Assembly: GCF_003286085.1 (NCBI RefSeq)
Contig: NW_020825294.1
Location: 3,348,001 to 3,412,000, forward strand
Length of the DNA stretch: 64,000 nt
From: Drosophila persimilis
Lineage: Eukaryota > Arthropoda > Insecta > Diptera > Drosophilidae
Direction of reading: 5' to 3'
Part shown: positions 1 to 11,100 of the stretch, one piece after another
Layout: each line of letters begins with the position of its first letter
Position numbering within the stretch: position 1 is the stretch's first letter
Made by a program: the position numbers and the translations under genes
The notes under the pieces: generated by a model
Databases searched by the model: none
What the model was told of the DNA's origin: nothing
What the model saw: the letters and a program-made list of their open reading frames with translations, nothing else

Positions 1-763
1 TAAAACTCCAAATTGTGTTAATTACTGGAACATCCCTGCCAAAAGCCACACCGCATGTGAGTTTTATGGCCGGCTCAAAGTTAACTTAGCGTAAAGCAGA
101 GACTGAACGGTGACGTGCCGGGAGATGGGAGATGGGAGAAGGGAGGCTGCCGGAAAGGACTATACTCGTACTAACTATAGTGACTATATATAAATATGCA
201 CATGAACTGACTGACTAAGCTTTCGGGGGCCAGCTGCAGATACCGGAACAATGACAAGGGGACCATGGCTTCGGTTTCCCTGGCATTGGGCTTGCTCAGG
301 TAGCGGCCAGGTCGGTCCAGTCTCCTCTATGTTGTCACCGCTACGGTACTCGTGCCATGGTTGTCGCTCTTGTTCTTGGTTCTCGGTTCTCAGCCTCTCG
401 GTCCTTCCTCGTCATAACCCCAAACGAAATGAGGTTAATTAATGAATTGTTAATATCATTTGCGACCACACGTCGCCACATTCGCAGTCGTTCCTCTTCC
501 CCAGGCCAGCCGCCAGCCGCCAGCAGCCTGCCGCCCGCCTGCTGCCTTCTGCCTCGCCTGCCTCATGCCACAAACTGTGCAAACAGTTGCAGCAACGATC
601 TCGCTCTGCGCCTTGGCAGCTGCAACATAATATTATTATGAGGTGCACCGGGATGGTATGAGGTCTGGGTATGGGGCCTTCGGTTGAGGTTGGTCCAGAG
701 AGTGGGCTGTTTTTTCTGCCCGAGCGTCAGCTGCAATCCAATTTCTAGCTCGAACAATGTGAA

Positions 764-803
<40 letters not shown>

Positions 804-2061
804 CTTTATTATTTTACCAGCACATGTCTACACACACACACACACACACTCACGCGCACACACTCGGAAGGACCTCCACTACGAGTATATGTATGTGTGT
901 GTACAGCTCATTATTATTAAAATTTGTAGAATTTTTGGGTTGCAACTAAGCTGCATATAAATTCAGCTGCTTGCCACTGCCACACATCTCAGACCCCAAG
1001 CCACCCCAGAAACCCCTCTTCCGTGTTGTGTTAAAGGATGCCGGAGCTCTCCTGCATCCCCGTCTCTGCATAATTCAAAGGCGCAACCGCAACTTGACAA
1101 TTTGCTGCAAGGATGTGGAGCTGTGGAGAGCGCCAAGGCAGCAAACAGCAGCTGCTCCGACGCTGCAACGGAGGCAAAAGTCGGTGAAGATTTTCGGTAC
1201 TTTTTCATAGACATAACTCTGGGAAAAAGTTGAGCAAATTTTCCATTTTCCAGTGGGTGGAATGGGACGGCTTCCATGAGAGCAAAAGCAGATTACGTTG
1301 AAGCTCGCCAGCTCGGGCCCGGGCTCGGGCTCGGCCTCGTACTTGGGCAAAACTTAATGGGTTGGCAATCTATTTTTAAAAAGTACATTGTTCCCTGCAT
1401 ATTGATATCCCAGAAAGTATGTGTACTTGAGAGATTAGTTGGGGCGAAGTTTATGTGTTTCTTGTGAATTTTGGGGGATTTTCCAAACTCTTTCTGACCT
1501 CGAACTTCATATTCATTTCAAATCAAACAAAATATTCGATGAATGAAGTCTAATGAAAAGTATTCATACCAAATCAAACAAAACATTCTTAGTTCACACT
1601 CAATTTCAATTTCCATAGGTGTACTAAATATTCTATATTTTTTCAATATGCAATACATTTTTTTCTCTATTTCAGGGGAATACACCGAATGCACTTGTCT
1701 GTGGCCTTTTTTGCTCGTATTTTCTTGTATTTTTTGCTAAACCAAAATCACCATGGGAATGCTTGTGGAAAATCTGCACCAATTTGTTGGCGGATGCATG
1801 TTGCGTTGCCCTAAAGCTGTGAAATAAGTTGTACAATTTGTTACCTAGTTAAGCTTAAACTTTTATTGAATCTATGTAATGAAATTACGTTTTAGCTGAA
1901 TAAGTTTTATCTATTCACATGCACAACAACAACATTATGTAGCGGCTGCTTATCCTTTAAAAGTAAATATGATTACAAGCAGATTTTAACTTAAGCTAAA
2001 GCCCAAGGCAATGATTGGGGACACACGAGATGTCGAGAGATGATGAGAAATATACGAGTTA
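1..2061. other. noncoding stretch, no gene recognised
   Basis: I see no convincing coding exon here; open frames are short and low in complexity. The stretch holds one GT/CA microsatellite pair (about 767-862), two copies of the TACGAGTA word (163 and 880), and AT-rich unique sequence from about 1380 onward. No tRNA or transposon ends are evident. Confidence 0.6.
767..862. repeat. GT tract facing CA tract (microsatellite pair)
   Basis: A (GT)~15 tract at 767-797 is followed after about 32 bases by an interrupted (CA) tract at 830-862. The two tracts are complementary, so one strand could fold into a GT/CA stem. Both tracts also create spurious Cys/Val and Thr/His open frames, which are not genes. 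Confidence 0.9.
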
Positions 2062-2100
2062 CGAGAAGGTGTGGCACGCACAGATAGAACATGAACAATA

Positions 2101-2833
2101 ACGGAAGAAAGTAAGTATTTATAGCTGTGAAAAAAAACTTGTCTACCTTGTATATACCTTGTTAAGGACTCCATTAATTGAGACTAAATTCTCCACTCGC
2201 AGGTCCACAAATAGCAGTTCTTGATAATGACTCCATCGTGAATGTTCCCCTGAACACAGGAAGCCATATCACTCCCTATACTCGGATGTCAGAATCCTTA
2301 TCCAAGGATCAAGAAAATCAACAACGCCGCCGAATCAGCTTCAGCTTCGAAACACGTAAGTGAATCAGTATACATATAATTGTGGAATTATTTTAAAATA
2401 TATCTTCCTTCACAGAGCACTTACATATGTACCTTACGCTTCGACATAAACAGAGAGTCGTATCCGATTGGGCCCATCCAATCGGAATCGTATCCAAGCA
2501 TTACCGAGGTGTATTTGAGCTAGACGGAGTCCTATTCCAGCCAGACCGATTCGTATCCCAGCCAGACCGAATCGTATCCCAGCTGGACAGAAGCGCACCC
2601 CCTTCAAGAGCCCGAAACTAATAAGCCGCCATCATCCTTCGACCTGGCCATCGACAACTATCTCAAGGACTTCGGCTATGGCAACCAAGGCAGTGGCTAC
2701 GCGGACTACTAGACTATAGATAGACCTTGTTTTTGTCAGGTTTAAGTATATATACGTCTATGCGTTTAGATAATAGATGTAAATGGAGTCCACTAGCTTA
2801 TTATTTATACTAAGTTAGGTTATAATGAATAAA
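2101..2833 (+). pseudogene. broken spliced gene copy in left hairpin arm
   Basis: This segment looks like the 3' part of a small gene. There is a donor at 2111 and acceptor ending 2202, an exon 2203-2355, a second intron 2356-2415, a last exon from 2416, a stop at 2710-2712 and an AATAAA at 2828-2833. The last exon has a frame with several SYPSQTE-like heptads followed by FDLAIDNYLKDFGYG and a Gly/Tyr-rich tail ending in ADY. That frame is interrupted by TAG at 2521-2523, so this copy does not encode the whole product. Another spliced frame is open to 2621 but lacks the repeated pattern. The family is not recognised. The best reading is a captured copy of a gene located elsewhere, which would be the target of the hairpin RNA. 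Confidence 0.6.
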
Positions 2834-2884
2834 AGTATGAAAACCCATCCTTGCTGTATCCTGTATCGGGGAAACTATCCCGAC

Positions 2885-3415
2885 TACAAAAAGACGTGGC
2901 ATGCCCAGATCGGTTCACAAAAAGAGGAGAAAATTGGATATTTTTGATTGGATAAAATGTCCTTGATCCTTGGAAAGGACTCCATCAGATCAAGAATCTT
3001 ATTCCTATCACAGGAAGCCATCACTCGTCCAGATCGGCCCACAAATAGCTGAGAAAACTAAGTAAGGACGGTGGGGGCTGTTAAAGTCCTTTCCCAAGGA
3101 ACAAGGATATTTTTATGATCACGGGGGGGCCATGGCACGCCCCGATCGGGCCACAAAAAACGAAGAAAACAAGGTATATGTCTGGAGAAAATATCCTTGA
3201 TCCTTGGTCCTTGATAAGGACTCCATCAGCTCAGGGACATTTTTCTGAACACAGGAAGCCGTCGCACGCCCAAATCGGCCCATAAATGGCGGAGAAAATG
3301 AATAGTTTTGATCCTTGATATCCTTGGTCCTTGAAAAGGACTTCAAAAAATCAGGGACATTTTTCCGATTACAGGAAGCCGTCGCACGTCCAAATCGGCC
3401 CACAAACAACGGAGA
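2885..3415 (+). repeat. tandem array of ~120-bp unit, left arm
   Basis: Each unit contains a core reading roughly AGGAAGCC..CAC(G/T)C followed by AAATCGGCCCA and CGGAGAAAA, then a CCTTGATCCTTGG-like part and AGGACTCCATCA. Core positions fall near 2890, 3013, 3130, 3253 and 3373. The spliced gene segment at 2203-2355 in the same arm contains a diverged unit, so part of that exon derives from the repeat or the reverse. Confidence 0.9.
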
Positions 3416-3549
3416 AAACAAATCTGGACTGTAACTGTCTTTAAAAATGTAGTTCAAGAAATCACCGACAGGGGCGCCACCGTACAAAAGAAAAAACCTC
3501 GCGTCAAATGGCTAAAATCTGGATGGGATACCAGGCAAACAGAAATCAG

Positions 3550-3632
3550 AAGAAGGTCGCTAAATTTTTTTAAAATTTTGGAGCCCCCATAAGTATGCAC
3601 CATTTTTTTGAATTCGCTACAGTTGCTTGCTG
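3550..3632. other. loop of the inverted repeat
   Basis: About 83 bases separate the innermost paired segments 3511-3549 and 3633-3671. The loop is AT-rich with homopolymer T runs and has no coding potential. A loop this short relative to 1.5-kb arms favours intramolecular folding of a read-through transcript. Confidence 0.7.
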
Positions 3633-4093
3633 CTGATTTCTGTTCGCCTGGTATCCCATTCAGATTTTGGCCGTTTTCTCCGGTATTTGTGGGCCGATTT
3701 GGGCGTGCGACGGCTTCCTGTGATCGGAAAAATGTCCCTGATTTTTCGAAGTCCTTTTCAAGGACCAAGGATATTCAGCATCAAAAATATTCATTTTCTC
3801 CGCTCTTTATGGGCCGATTTGGGCGTGCGACGGCTTCCTGTAATCGGAAAAATGTCCCTGATTTTTTGAAGTCCTTTTCAAGGACCAAGGATATCAAGGA
3901 TCAAAACTATTCATTTTCTCCGCCATTTATGGGCCGATTTGGGCGTGCGACGGCTTCCTGTGTTCAGAAAAATGTCCCTGAGCTGATGGAGTCCTTATCA
4001 AGGACCAAGGATCAAGGATATTTTCTCCAGACATATACCTTGTTTTCTTCGTTTTTTGTGGCCCGATCGGGGCGTGCCATGGCCCCCCCGTGA
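3608..4093 (+). other. open frame with 40-residue repeats through the array; probably not a gene
   Basis: A 161-residue frame runs through the right-arm repeats. It contains three near-identical blocks with the shared segments GRFGRATASC, KNVP and SLSRTKD or SFSRTKD. The left arm carries the matching frame on the minus strand at 3119-3487. The blocks are antisense to the spliced gene-like segments in the arms. No domain is recognised, no initiation context is evident, and the 120-bp period alone keeps the frame open. I list it because a repeat protein expressed from here cannot be excluded from sequence alone. Confidence 0.2.
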
Positions 4094-4335
4094 TCATAAA
4101 AATATCCTTGTTCCTTGGGAAAGGACTTTAACAGCCCCCACCGTCCTTACTTAGTTTTCTCAGCTATTTGTGGGCCGATCTGGACGAGTGATGGCTTCCT
4201 GTGATAGGAATAAGATTCTTGATCTGATGGAGTCCTTTCCAAGGATCAAGGACATTTTATCCAATCAAAAATATCCAATTTTCTCCTCTTTTTGTGAACC
4301 GATCTGGGCATGCCACGTCTTTTTGTAGTCGGGAT
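3670..4335 (-). repeat. tandem array of ~120-bp unit, right arm
   Basis: Three consecutive units place the core GCGTGCGACGGCTTCCTG ending at exactly 3720, 3840 and 3960, a period of 120 bp. Further diverged units have cores near 4075, 4195 and 4315. Because 120 is a multiple of three, one frame stays open through the array and would give 40-residue repeats (see the ORF at 3608-4093). That openness follows from the period and is not by itself evidence of a protein. Confidence 0.9.
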
Positions 4336-4378
4336 AGTTTCCCCGATACAGGATACAGCAAGGATGGGTTTTCATACT

Positions 4379-5110
4379 TTTATTCATTATAACCTAACTT
4401 AGTATAAATAATAAGCTAGTGGACTCCATTTACATCTATTATCTAAACGCATAGACGTATATATACTTAAACCTAACAACAACAAGGTCTATCTATAGTC
4501 TAGTAGTCCGCGTAGCCCCTGCCTTGGTTGCCATAGCCGAAGTCCTTGAGATAGTTGTCGATGGCCAGGTCGAAGGTTGATGGCGTGTTATTAGTTTCGG
4601 GCTCTTGAAGGGGGTGCGCTTCTGTCCAGCTGGGATACGATTCGGTCTGGCTGGGATACGAATCGGTCTGGCTGGGATAGGACTCCGTCTAGGCGCAATC
4701 GGATACTACTCTCTCTTTATGCCAAGCGTAAGGTACATAAGTCCTCTGTAAAGGAAGATATATTTTAAAATAATTCCACAATTATATGTATACTGATTCA
4801 CTTACATACGTGTTTCGAAGCTGAAGCCCAGCGCTTGATTCGGCGTCGTTGTTGATATTCTTGATCCTTGGATAAGGATTCTGACATCCGAGTATACATA
4901 TGTACATAAGCTGATGTTTCCGCTATTTGTGGACCGATTTGGTAGTGATATGGCTTCCTGTGATCAGGGGAACATTCACGATGGATTCATTATCAAGAAC
5001 CGCTATTTGTGGACCTGCGATTGGCGAATTTAGTCTCAATTAATGGAGTCCTTAACAAGGTATATACAAGGTAGACAAGATATTTTTCACAGCTTTAAAT
5101 ACTTACTTTC
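4379..5110 (-). pseudogene. broken spliced gene copy in right hairpin arm
   Basis: Mirror image of the copy at 2101-2833. Exons are about 4810-5014 and 4500-4745 (stop codon at 4500-4502). Introns are 4746-4809 and 5015-5106, with GT-AG borders conserved against the other arm. The poly(A) signal lies at 4379-4384. This copy retains an ATG-initiated stretch in the upstream exon (near 4890) that the left copy lacks through a deletion. It carries its own damage: a TAG where the left arm has TCG just before the first SYP heptad, and a ~50-base deletion that shifts the frame. The two copies converge on the loop. Different lesions in each copy, with conserved splice sites, argue for loss of protein-coding function while sequence identity between arms stayed high. 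Confidence 0.6.
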
Positions 5111-5153
5111 CTCCGTTATTGTTCTTGTTCTATCTGGGCGTGCCACAGCTTCT

Positions 5154-8100
5154 CTTAATCGCCAGAATGTCCTCGGTCGTTTGAACCTAGGATATGGCCT
5201 CGTTAATGTTATAAATCGATATAAATCACCTTTTCTTGATCGGGGGAATGTTGCCCCTACAGCTCTACGTCAATTTACAATTTGATCTACAATTTCCCAT
5301 ACTTTTATTTCATCAAATTCAAGGGAATAGAATACAATCGTATATAAAAATCCAACTGGTTTTACACATGATGTGAAGACTTTCTCCGGGTTGGTGTTTC
5401 AGGGTGGCAGGAGCATAAATGTGTCACCCTGGATGTTCGTGTGTTACGACCATTACCAGCACGTGATGAAAGTGTAGCCATTGGAATTCACTAAAGAATC
5501 AAATTGAATTGAGTACGTGTCGTAATGGCCGCCGGGCAGGTCCCAAGCTTAAAGCAATCGCTTCCAAGCTATAGCATATCAGAGAGGCAATGGAAACGTT
5601 AAAGGCCGAGCTCTGTGGCTCAGGATCTAAAACTGAAAATCCATCAACCATGAAAATCTCAGTCAAGCGTACAAAGCGAGAGGCTGCAGGCAGTCGTCGA
5701 GCCCCTCTATAATGTACGAGCACTAACCCTCGGAACCCTCCTCCTCGGAACTCTCTACTTGGGCACAAAGCGCGCGCCTGCTTTAAGGCCATTAATCTTC
5801 AATGAAAGGCGTTTAATTTATTTGGTTTTAATTTAAATTTTGGCGCTACGATTTATAGACCAAACTTTGACGTTGCCATACGAGGCGTCGTACTTGTCTG
5901 TATTGCAATTTCCCGGACCCCTGCTGGTCGCAGGTTCCGACTCCTGCTCCTCCAATTTCTGGGTCTGCTCTTGTTATTGTTGGCTAATTATAAATGTGGG
6001 ACACGAAACCGACAGTTTCAGATTGCGCAGAGGGGCAGAGACGAGGCCCATACAAATTGCTGGTTAAGCATTGATTATGCTCTTGTTAAGGCTATCTTAG
6101 GGCGGGATGGGATCATTAGCATACTAGATGCATCTTCAATTCGATTCATGGCTATTTTTAGTGTCTTATTAATCAATGAAGTGTCGGCTTTGACAGAAAA
6201 CATTTACATAAATGCTATTGTGGCAGTACAAGACCAATTGGTTGACTCTTGTAGGTAATTTGAAAGGGTTTGAAGTTTATTTTAAGTGTTCTTATGTTGT
6301 GAATGGCTCGAATTAAATTTGAATATGTTTTTCCTTACCTTTGGGCTGACATCAGTGGTGCACTGAAAACTTCAAATCTGCTGTTTAAAGTTATTCCTAA
6401 AATACCCTGAGGTACGTACATACATAGACCTGACATATCTGCCCATGGTACCTGATATTATCAATTATTTATATTGAAATTCAGGGGAACAATTTTGCAT
6501 TGATAGTATAGAGAGAAAGCAGACTGCAACCTAATTACGGAAATAACAATATGCCAGAGTTTAGCATCACCGCCGAGGGGCACAAAATATAAACACGATA
6601 ACGAAAATATTAGAATAGTTGAATAGTTACCAATGTCAATAGCAGGAACTTGTTTGACTAAACTTATGAACATGACTATGAAAGTAGTGGAATTCTTAGA
6701 GAGCTTTCGAAGCACTCCATGTGAGGGACTACCTCCCGGAAAGTAGTATAGAGCTGCACTTCCCACGAATCAACGCCGTCCGGGTTGCCGCTGGCATGGG
6801 TTGGCCAAGTAGCTCCTACGAAAATGAAACATAAGTACAAATCAATTACAGGTTTCGTAGGAAAATCTTCCCCTTAGTAGCGCTATATAATCAAATCCTT
6901 GGCTTAAATTCTACCCTTGGTTGGCTTTGCTTCCTGTAATCTAAAAATAGATGGAAACTCAATACTGGAATCAGCGTCTACAAGAGAACAAGAGTGTCCC
7001 ATCTCATATCCGCTTCTTTTCCACCCAATCAATTGAAATCCACTACGTCATTTAGCCACATTAAGCATACGCCCCGTTTGCCGTGTGCTGGGCGGCCTGT
7101 CTGTCTTTCTGCCTCTGGGGAAGGACTTTCGGGCCAGGCCTATGTGCGGGTTCTGGCCTGGCTTATTGTTGGCTTTGGGTTAAATATATAAATATCAATT
7201 TCGCTTGGCTCGTTGAGGCAGAAAAAGAAATAAAGCCCAGAACTAAATGCTAGCCACGTCGATTGCCAGATCAATTGCCAAAATGTAACGATATGTACGG
7301 TAACTATGTGTGTGCGATTGGGTGTGGGGTGTGTTGTGGTGCGGTTGATTCTTCCCCTATAGAACACCAGCTCATCAAGCCACAACGCCCTCAAACAAAA
7401 CAAGTCGAAAGCTTGGCTGAATGCTGGATGCTGCCACCACTGTGGCTTATCTACAGCTTCGCTTCGATTTTCTGTAGATGGGGCGAGTCTGTGGCCCACT
7501 CCCTTACAGCCTTGGCAACGTTCCCAGGGAGCACTCGCAGCCGTCTCCTTCTTTCGCCCACATCGTTGTGGTTATAATTTTGTGGTCTTTTCCATTTTGC
7601 GGTCAACTCCAATTGGGATTTAATTTGTACTTCTTTGTTGTCGTTCGTTCGTATTTTATTGTATGCCAACCAGCAACAACAATGCCCCTTGTGGCATTCG
7701 CCTTCGACGCTTTGCCATCATTTTCAGTTTTCCCACAGCATCAGCACCCCCTCAATCTCCGCTCCCGCCCCCCTTGATCGTGTATAGCCACCCAGCCATC
7801 CAGCCACCCACCCGTATAACCATTCCATGCGCGAGTTTTTGAGTTTGAGCCTCGAACCGAAAATTCAATTTTTGTTTGGGGGCCTGTTCCGGTTGTATAA
7901 ATGTATCTGTATGTGTGCTTTTGTGTATCTGTATCTGTATCTGTGTGTGTGTGTGTGTGTGTATTGTAGGGAAATGCAAACCGAGTTTATCCACTCGAAC
8001 TGTTAATGGGCATTTTGTATTTTATTTAATGTGAAAAGTTTCTGTTGAAAATATTTTCGGGCCCCGGTCCTCAATTGCGAAATGCTCTACCTCTAGCCCT

Positions 8101-11100
8101 AGCACTGCCCCTCCCTCGCCCACAATTTCTGCGCGCCACCCCTCCTCTATCATCCCCTCAGTTGTATTGTTGTTCTGGCAGAAATCTGTTCCGAGAAGAA
8201 AAGTTTATATTGTAATATTTTAATATTGTTGGCTTGTAATTCAAGCGATTTAATTAGCCATTATGCGGGGATGGGTGCGGGCCCTTCGAGAGTGGGAGAG
8301 AGAGGAAGAGACCTAGAGGGGTCCACTTAGAAACAAATTAGAGCAATGCTCGGTGAGAGGAGGGACTCTAGAAACAGTTAAGGCAATTACGGGAGCGGGG
8401 GGGCAGGCTAAAGACGATAGGCTACAGCATTGTCAACTCTGTTGAGTCTCCCAGTTATGAAAAAACGATTTTCATCCTTATTCTTTATTCTCCAGAACAG
8501 ACTTTCCCCATTAGGACAAGACTTTCCTCTTGGGAATACGCCTTGAAGGGAAATTCGGCTTTTGAGCACAGCAAATTGAAATAAATTGTAGAATATTCTA
8601 TTGTTGGATGGTTTGAGAGTGATTTCAAATAACTTTTATAGTCATTTATTGATAGCATGTGACAAATTTCACAATTTCCCAACAATTTCCCTGAAAACTC
8701 AGTGCCTGTCAAGGTGTATCTTTAAATATCTATCCCCTCGAGAGGATCCTTTTCTAATTTGACGCTTCCTCTGCATGTGGCGACAAACTGCTCAAGTTAA
8801 CAAATTGAAAATGAAAGATGAGCAGAGGCAGGCCTAGAAGCCGGAAAAGAGAGGGATGCAGGAGGATTGCTTTCCACCAAAATGCAACCATGTGTGGCAG
8901 GCAGGCAAATCAAACATTAACTAGTTGTTGGAAGAGTAATCCCAGGGACCTCCGCTCCACCTGCTGCCTGCACCCTGCACCCGTTGACTTACAGGCAAAT
9001 GAACACGTTGAAATTTTAATAAGCCAGCAACCAACGACATTTGCCAGCCAATTTGCAACTGCAACAGGAGCAGCAAGGGGGGCCAGGGGCAGCAGAGGGA
9101 GAAACCAGGCAACAGCAGCAGCAGCAGAACAGTTGACGAAGACGAAAAGTGGCCCTGGAATATATAGAGGATGTTGGGATGGGTCGAATTGGTGGCAGGT
9201 TAGGGGCGGAGGGCAGAAGTAGCTAATAGAGTCCACACACTCAGAAAAACAATGGCCAACATTTGGAATTTGTACAGATTACGATTCACTTAATGGACCA
9301 AAGAGAGAGAGAGAAAGGAATATCCTTTCCAGAGGCGTGTCTGCAACGTTGGCTATTTACGAGATGGTAAATGGGATAGAAAACACCCAGATGTATACCA
9401 CGAGCGTGAGAAATCAGGCTCAAACCTTGTTTTGCAAGAGGCGGAGCTCCAAAATAGTCACTGTTGGAGAGTATCCCAAACATTTCGTAGAGTTTCTTGC
9501 TGTGCAGAGACCCTGTACGTTGTCTGGCTGAGTCGGAGGCTCAGCTGTTGGGCGCTTTTAATAAGGTGGCAGCCACAAATTTTCGCGACGACGTTGACGA
9601 TGGCATTGCATGTTGTGCCAACGTCCAAATTAGAAAAGTCGCAAAGAAAAGCAAAGCAAACAGCAGGCAGCAGGCAGTCAGGCAGGCAGGCTGGATGCCA
9701 GTGAGGAGGCAGGTCTGTGAGGCAGCAACCAGGGCTTTGGGGCAGTGCCAGGCATTAGAGGGGAGCCAAACCAACTGCGCCGGAAATCAAGTGTCACGTG
9801 ATACATGCAACAACCACGTGCGGCTATAAATTGCATGTGCCGAGGCTGCAGCAGCAGCAGCAGCAACAGCAACCAGAGGAAGTGCAAGAGAAACCAGCCT
9901 GCCAGCCTGAAGGACTCTCCTTACCATCCATGTGTGTCTCTGCCTATGTGTATGGGTGTCTGTGTGTGTGTGTGTGTCCTCCTGCGTGCCAGTGTGTGTG
10001 TTATGTTACTAATTATCTGACGGATTAGCTTAATTGGTAACAAGTGCACTTCCAGCCAACACACTTCACGAGCGAGACTCTGCGGCCGAACTACTCGAAA
10101 GTGGCATTAGCCTACTTTTTTTTGGGATGAGAAGGGTCTCTCCAAAAATTTTGGCCTCCAAGGGTACGAGTATGTGTACTCATATGTGTATATGTATATA
10201 ATGTGTAGGGGCTGGTATGGGTGTGTGCATATGATGTGTACAGGAGCATGCAGGAGCTTAGCCAGCGATGAGGACGTTGTGGCAGTTCAGCAGTCAGCAG
10301 GCCAGTTATAATTTTCACAGCCAAAACTGGGCTTAAAAACTTTTGTGGTACTCCGAGAGAGGGTCCTAAAGGATCTACTGGAGAGGGTATGTACGGGGGC
10401 CAACACAAAAGCGGACAGGTCAACAAGTCGGCGAATTGGTCAGCTCTAGCTCCAGCTCCAGCTCCATTTCCTACTGCAGATCCTCCTGGCTCCCACCTCC
10501 CATCTCCTGCTATGGGTACGGGCATGGTCTGGGTAATGCCATGGTTGTGGTTAAATTGGAGAGCTTGGAGCTGGACCGGCAGAGATGCGGATTAGCTGGC
10601 AGTCACAGTTTTCGATTCACATTTTGGGGATTGAAAAGTTTACTAATTTGTGAAAAGGGTGTACTTTTTGCGACTTTTAAGCTACTGGCAGTATAGAAAA
10701 TAAAACTAAATGAGATTATCTACAGTGATAGTTCGCTTGGTGGACAACAGGGATAGGTAACCCAACAAATTTAGGGAATATCTTTACCATTGTAACTCAG
10801 TGACACTAACCATAAACCCTTGACCTATCAGAAGACCTTAATTATCAGACTCTTTAAGTCTTCCCAACCTATGATTCACCACAAGAGCTAACATTTAAGA
10901 GCTTTTAACTCTCCTTCCTAAACAATTATTCATCAAAAAGTTTGCTAATCACAAAACTGTTGCCCATGAAATGCGGCTACTTAGCACCTGGCAAGTGGCA
11001 CTCTTCTCGAACTGTGGGTTTTCGAGTTCTCAATAATTCTCCTACTATGAATAACTCAATTAAAACTTGAACCATTCTGAGCCAAATCACAGTTTTATGA

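Larger units (their letters stand above)
2062..3549 (+). repeat. left arm of 3.1-kb inverted repeat
   Basis: The arm contains, from outside inward, a gene-like segment with splice sites and a poly(A) signal (about 2070-2835), then five units of a ~120-bp repeat (about 2885-3415), then a short arm-specific insert (about 3420-3510) and a loop-proximal stem (3511-3549). Similarity to the right arm fades just outside 2062. Confidence 0.95.
2062..5153. ncRNA. candidate hairpin-RNA (hpRNA/endo-siRNA) locus
   Basis: A long inverted repeat: the left arm (about 2062-3549) reads as the reverse complement of the right arm (about 3633-5153), with a loop of about 83 nt. Pairing is essentially perfect over several hundred bases (about 2764-3372 with 3841-4450) and runs up to the loop, where 3511-3549 pairs with 3633-3671. 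The arms differ by indels: one extra 120-bp unit in the right arm near 3700-3820, ~90 extra bases in the left arm near 3420-3510, ~45 extra bases in the right arm near 4880-4945, and a ~50-base loss in the right arm near 4690. In Drosophila, transcripts of such loci (for example hp-CG4068) are cut by Dicer-2 into siRNAs loaded in Ago2. The arms carry broken copies of a spliced gene, as expected if the hairpin silences a relative elsewhere. Transcription and promoter are not visible, so the RNA call is inference. Confidence 0.5.
3633..5153 (-). repeat. right arm of 3.1-kb inverted repeat
   Basis: Reverse complement of 2062-3549. It contains six ~120-bp units against five on the left, so the array changed length after the inverted duplication formed. 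Beyond 5153 the sequence no longer matches the left flank, but 5130-5200 still resembles the 120-bp unit, so the array once extended further to the right. Confidence 0.95.

Noticed and set aside
684-960. Cys/Val and Thr/His open frames
   Set aside because: Produced by GT and CA microsatellites.
2062-5153. The palindrome as an assembly artefact
   Set aside because: The arms differ by several indels (extra 120-bp unit, 90-base and 45-base inserts) and by scattered substitutions at the outer ends, which a false mirror join would not produce. Not fully excluded without long reads.
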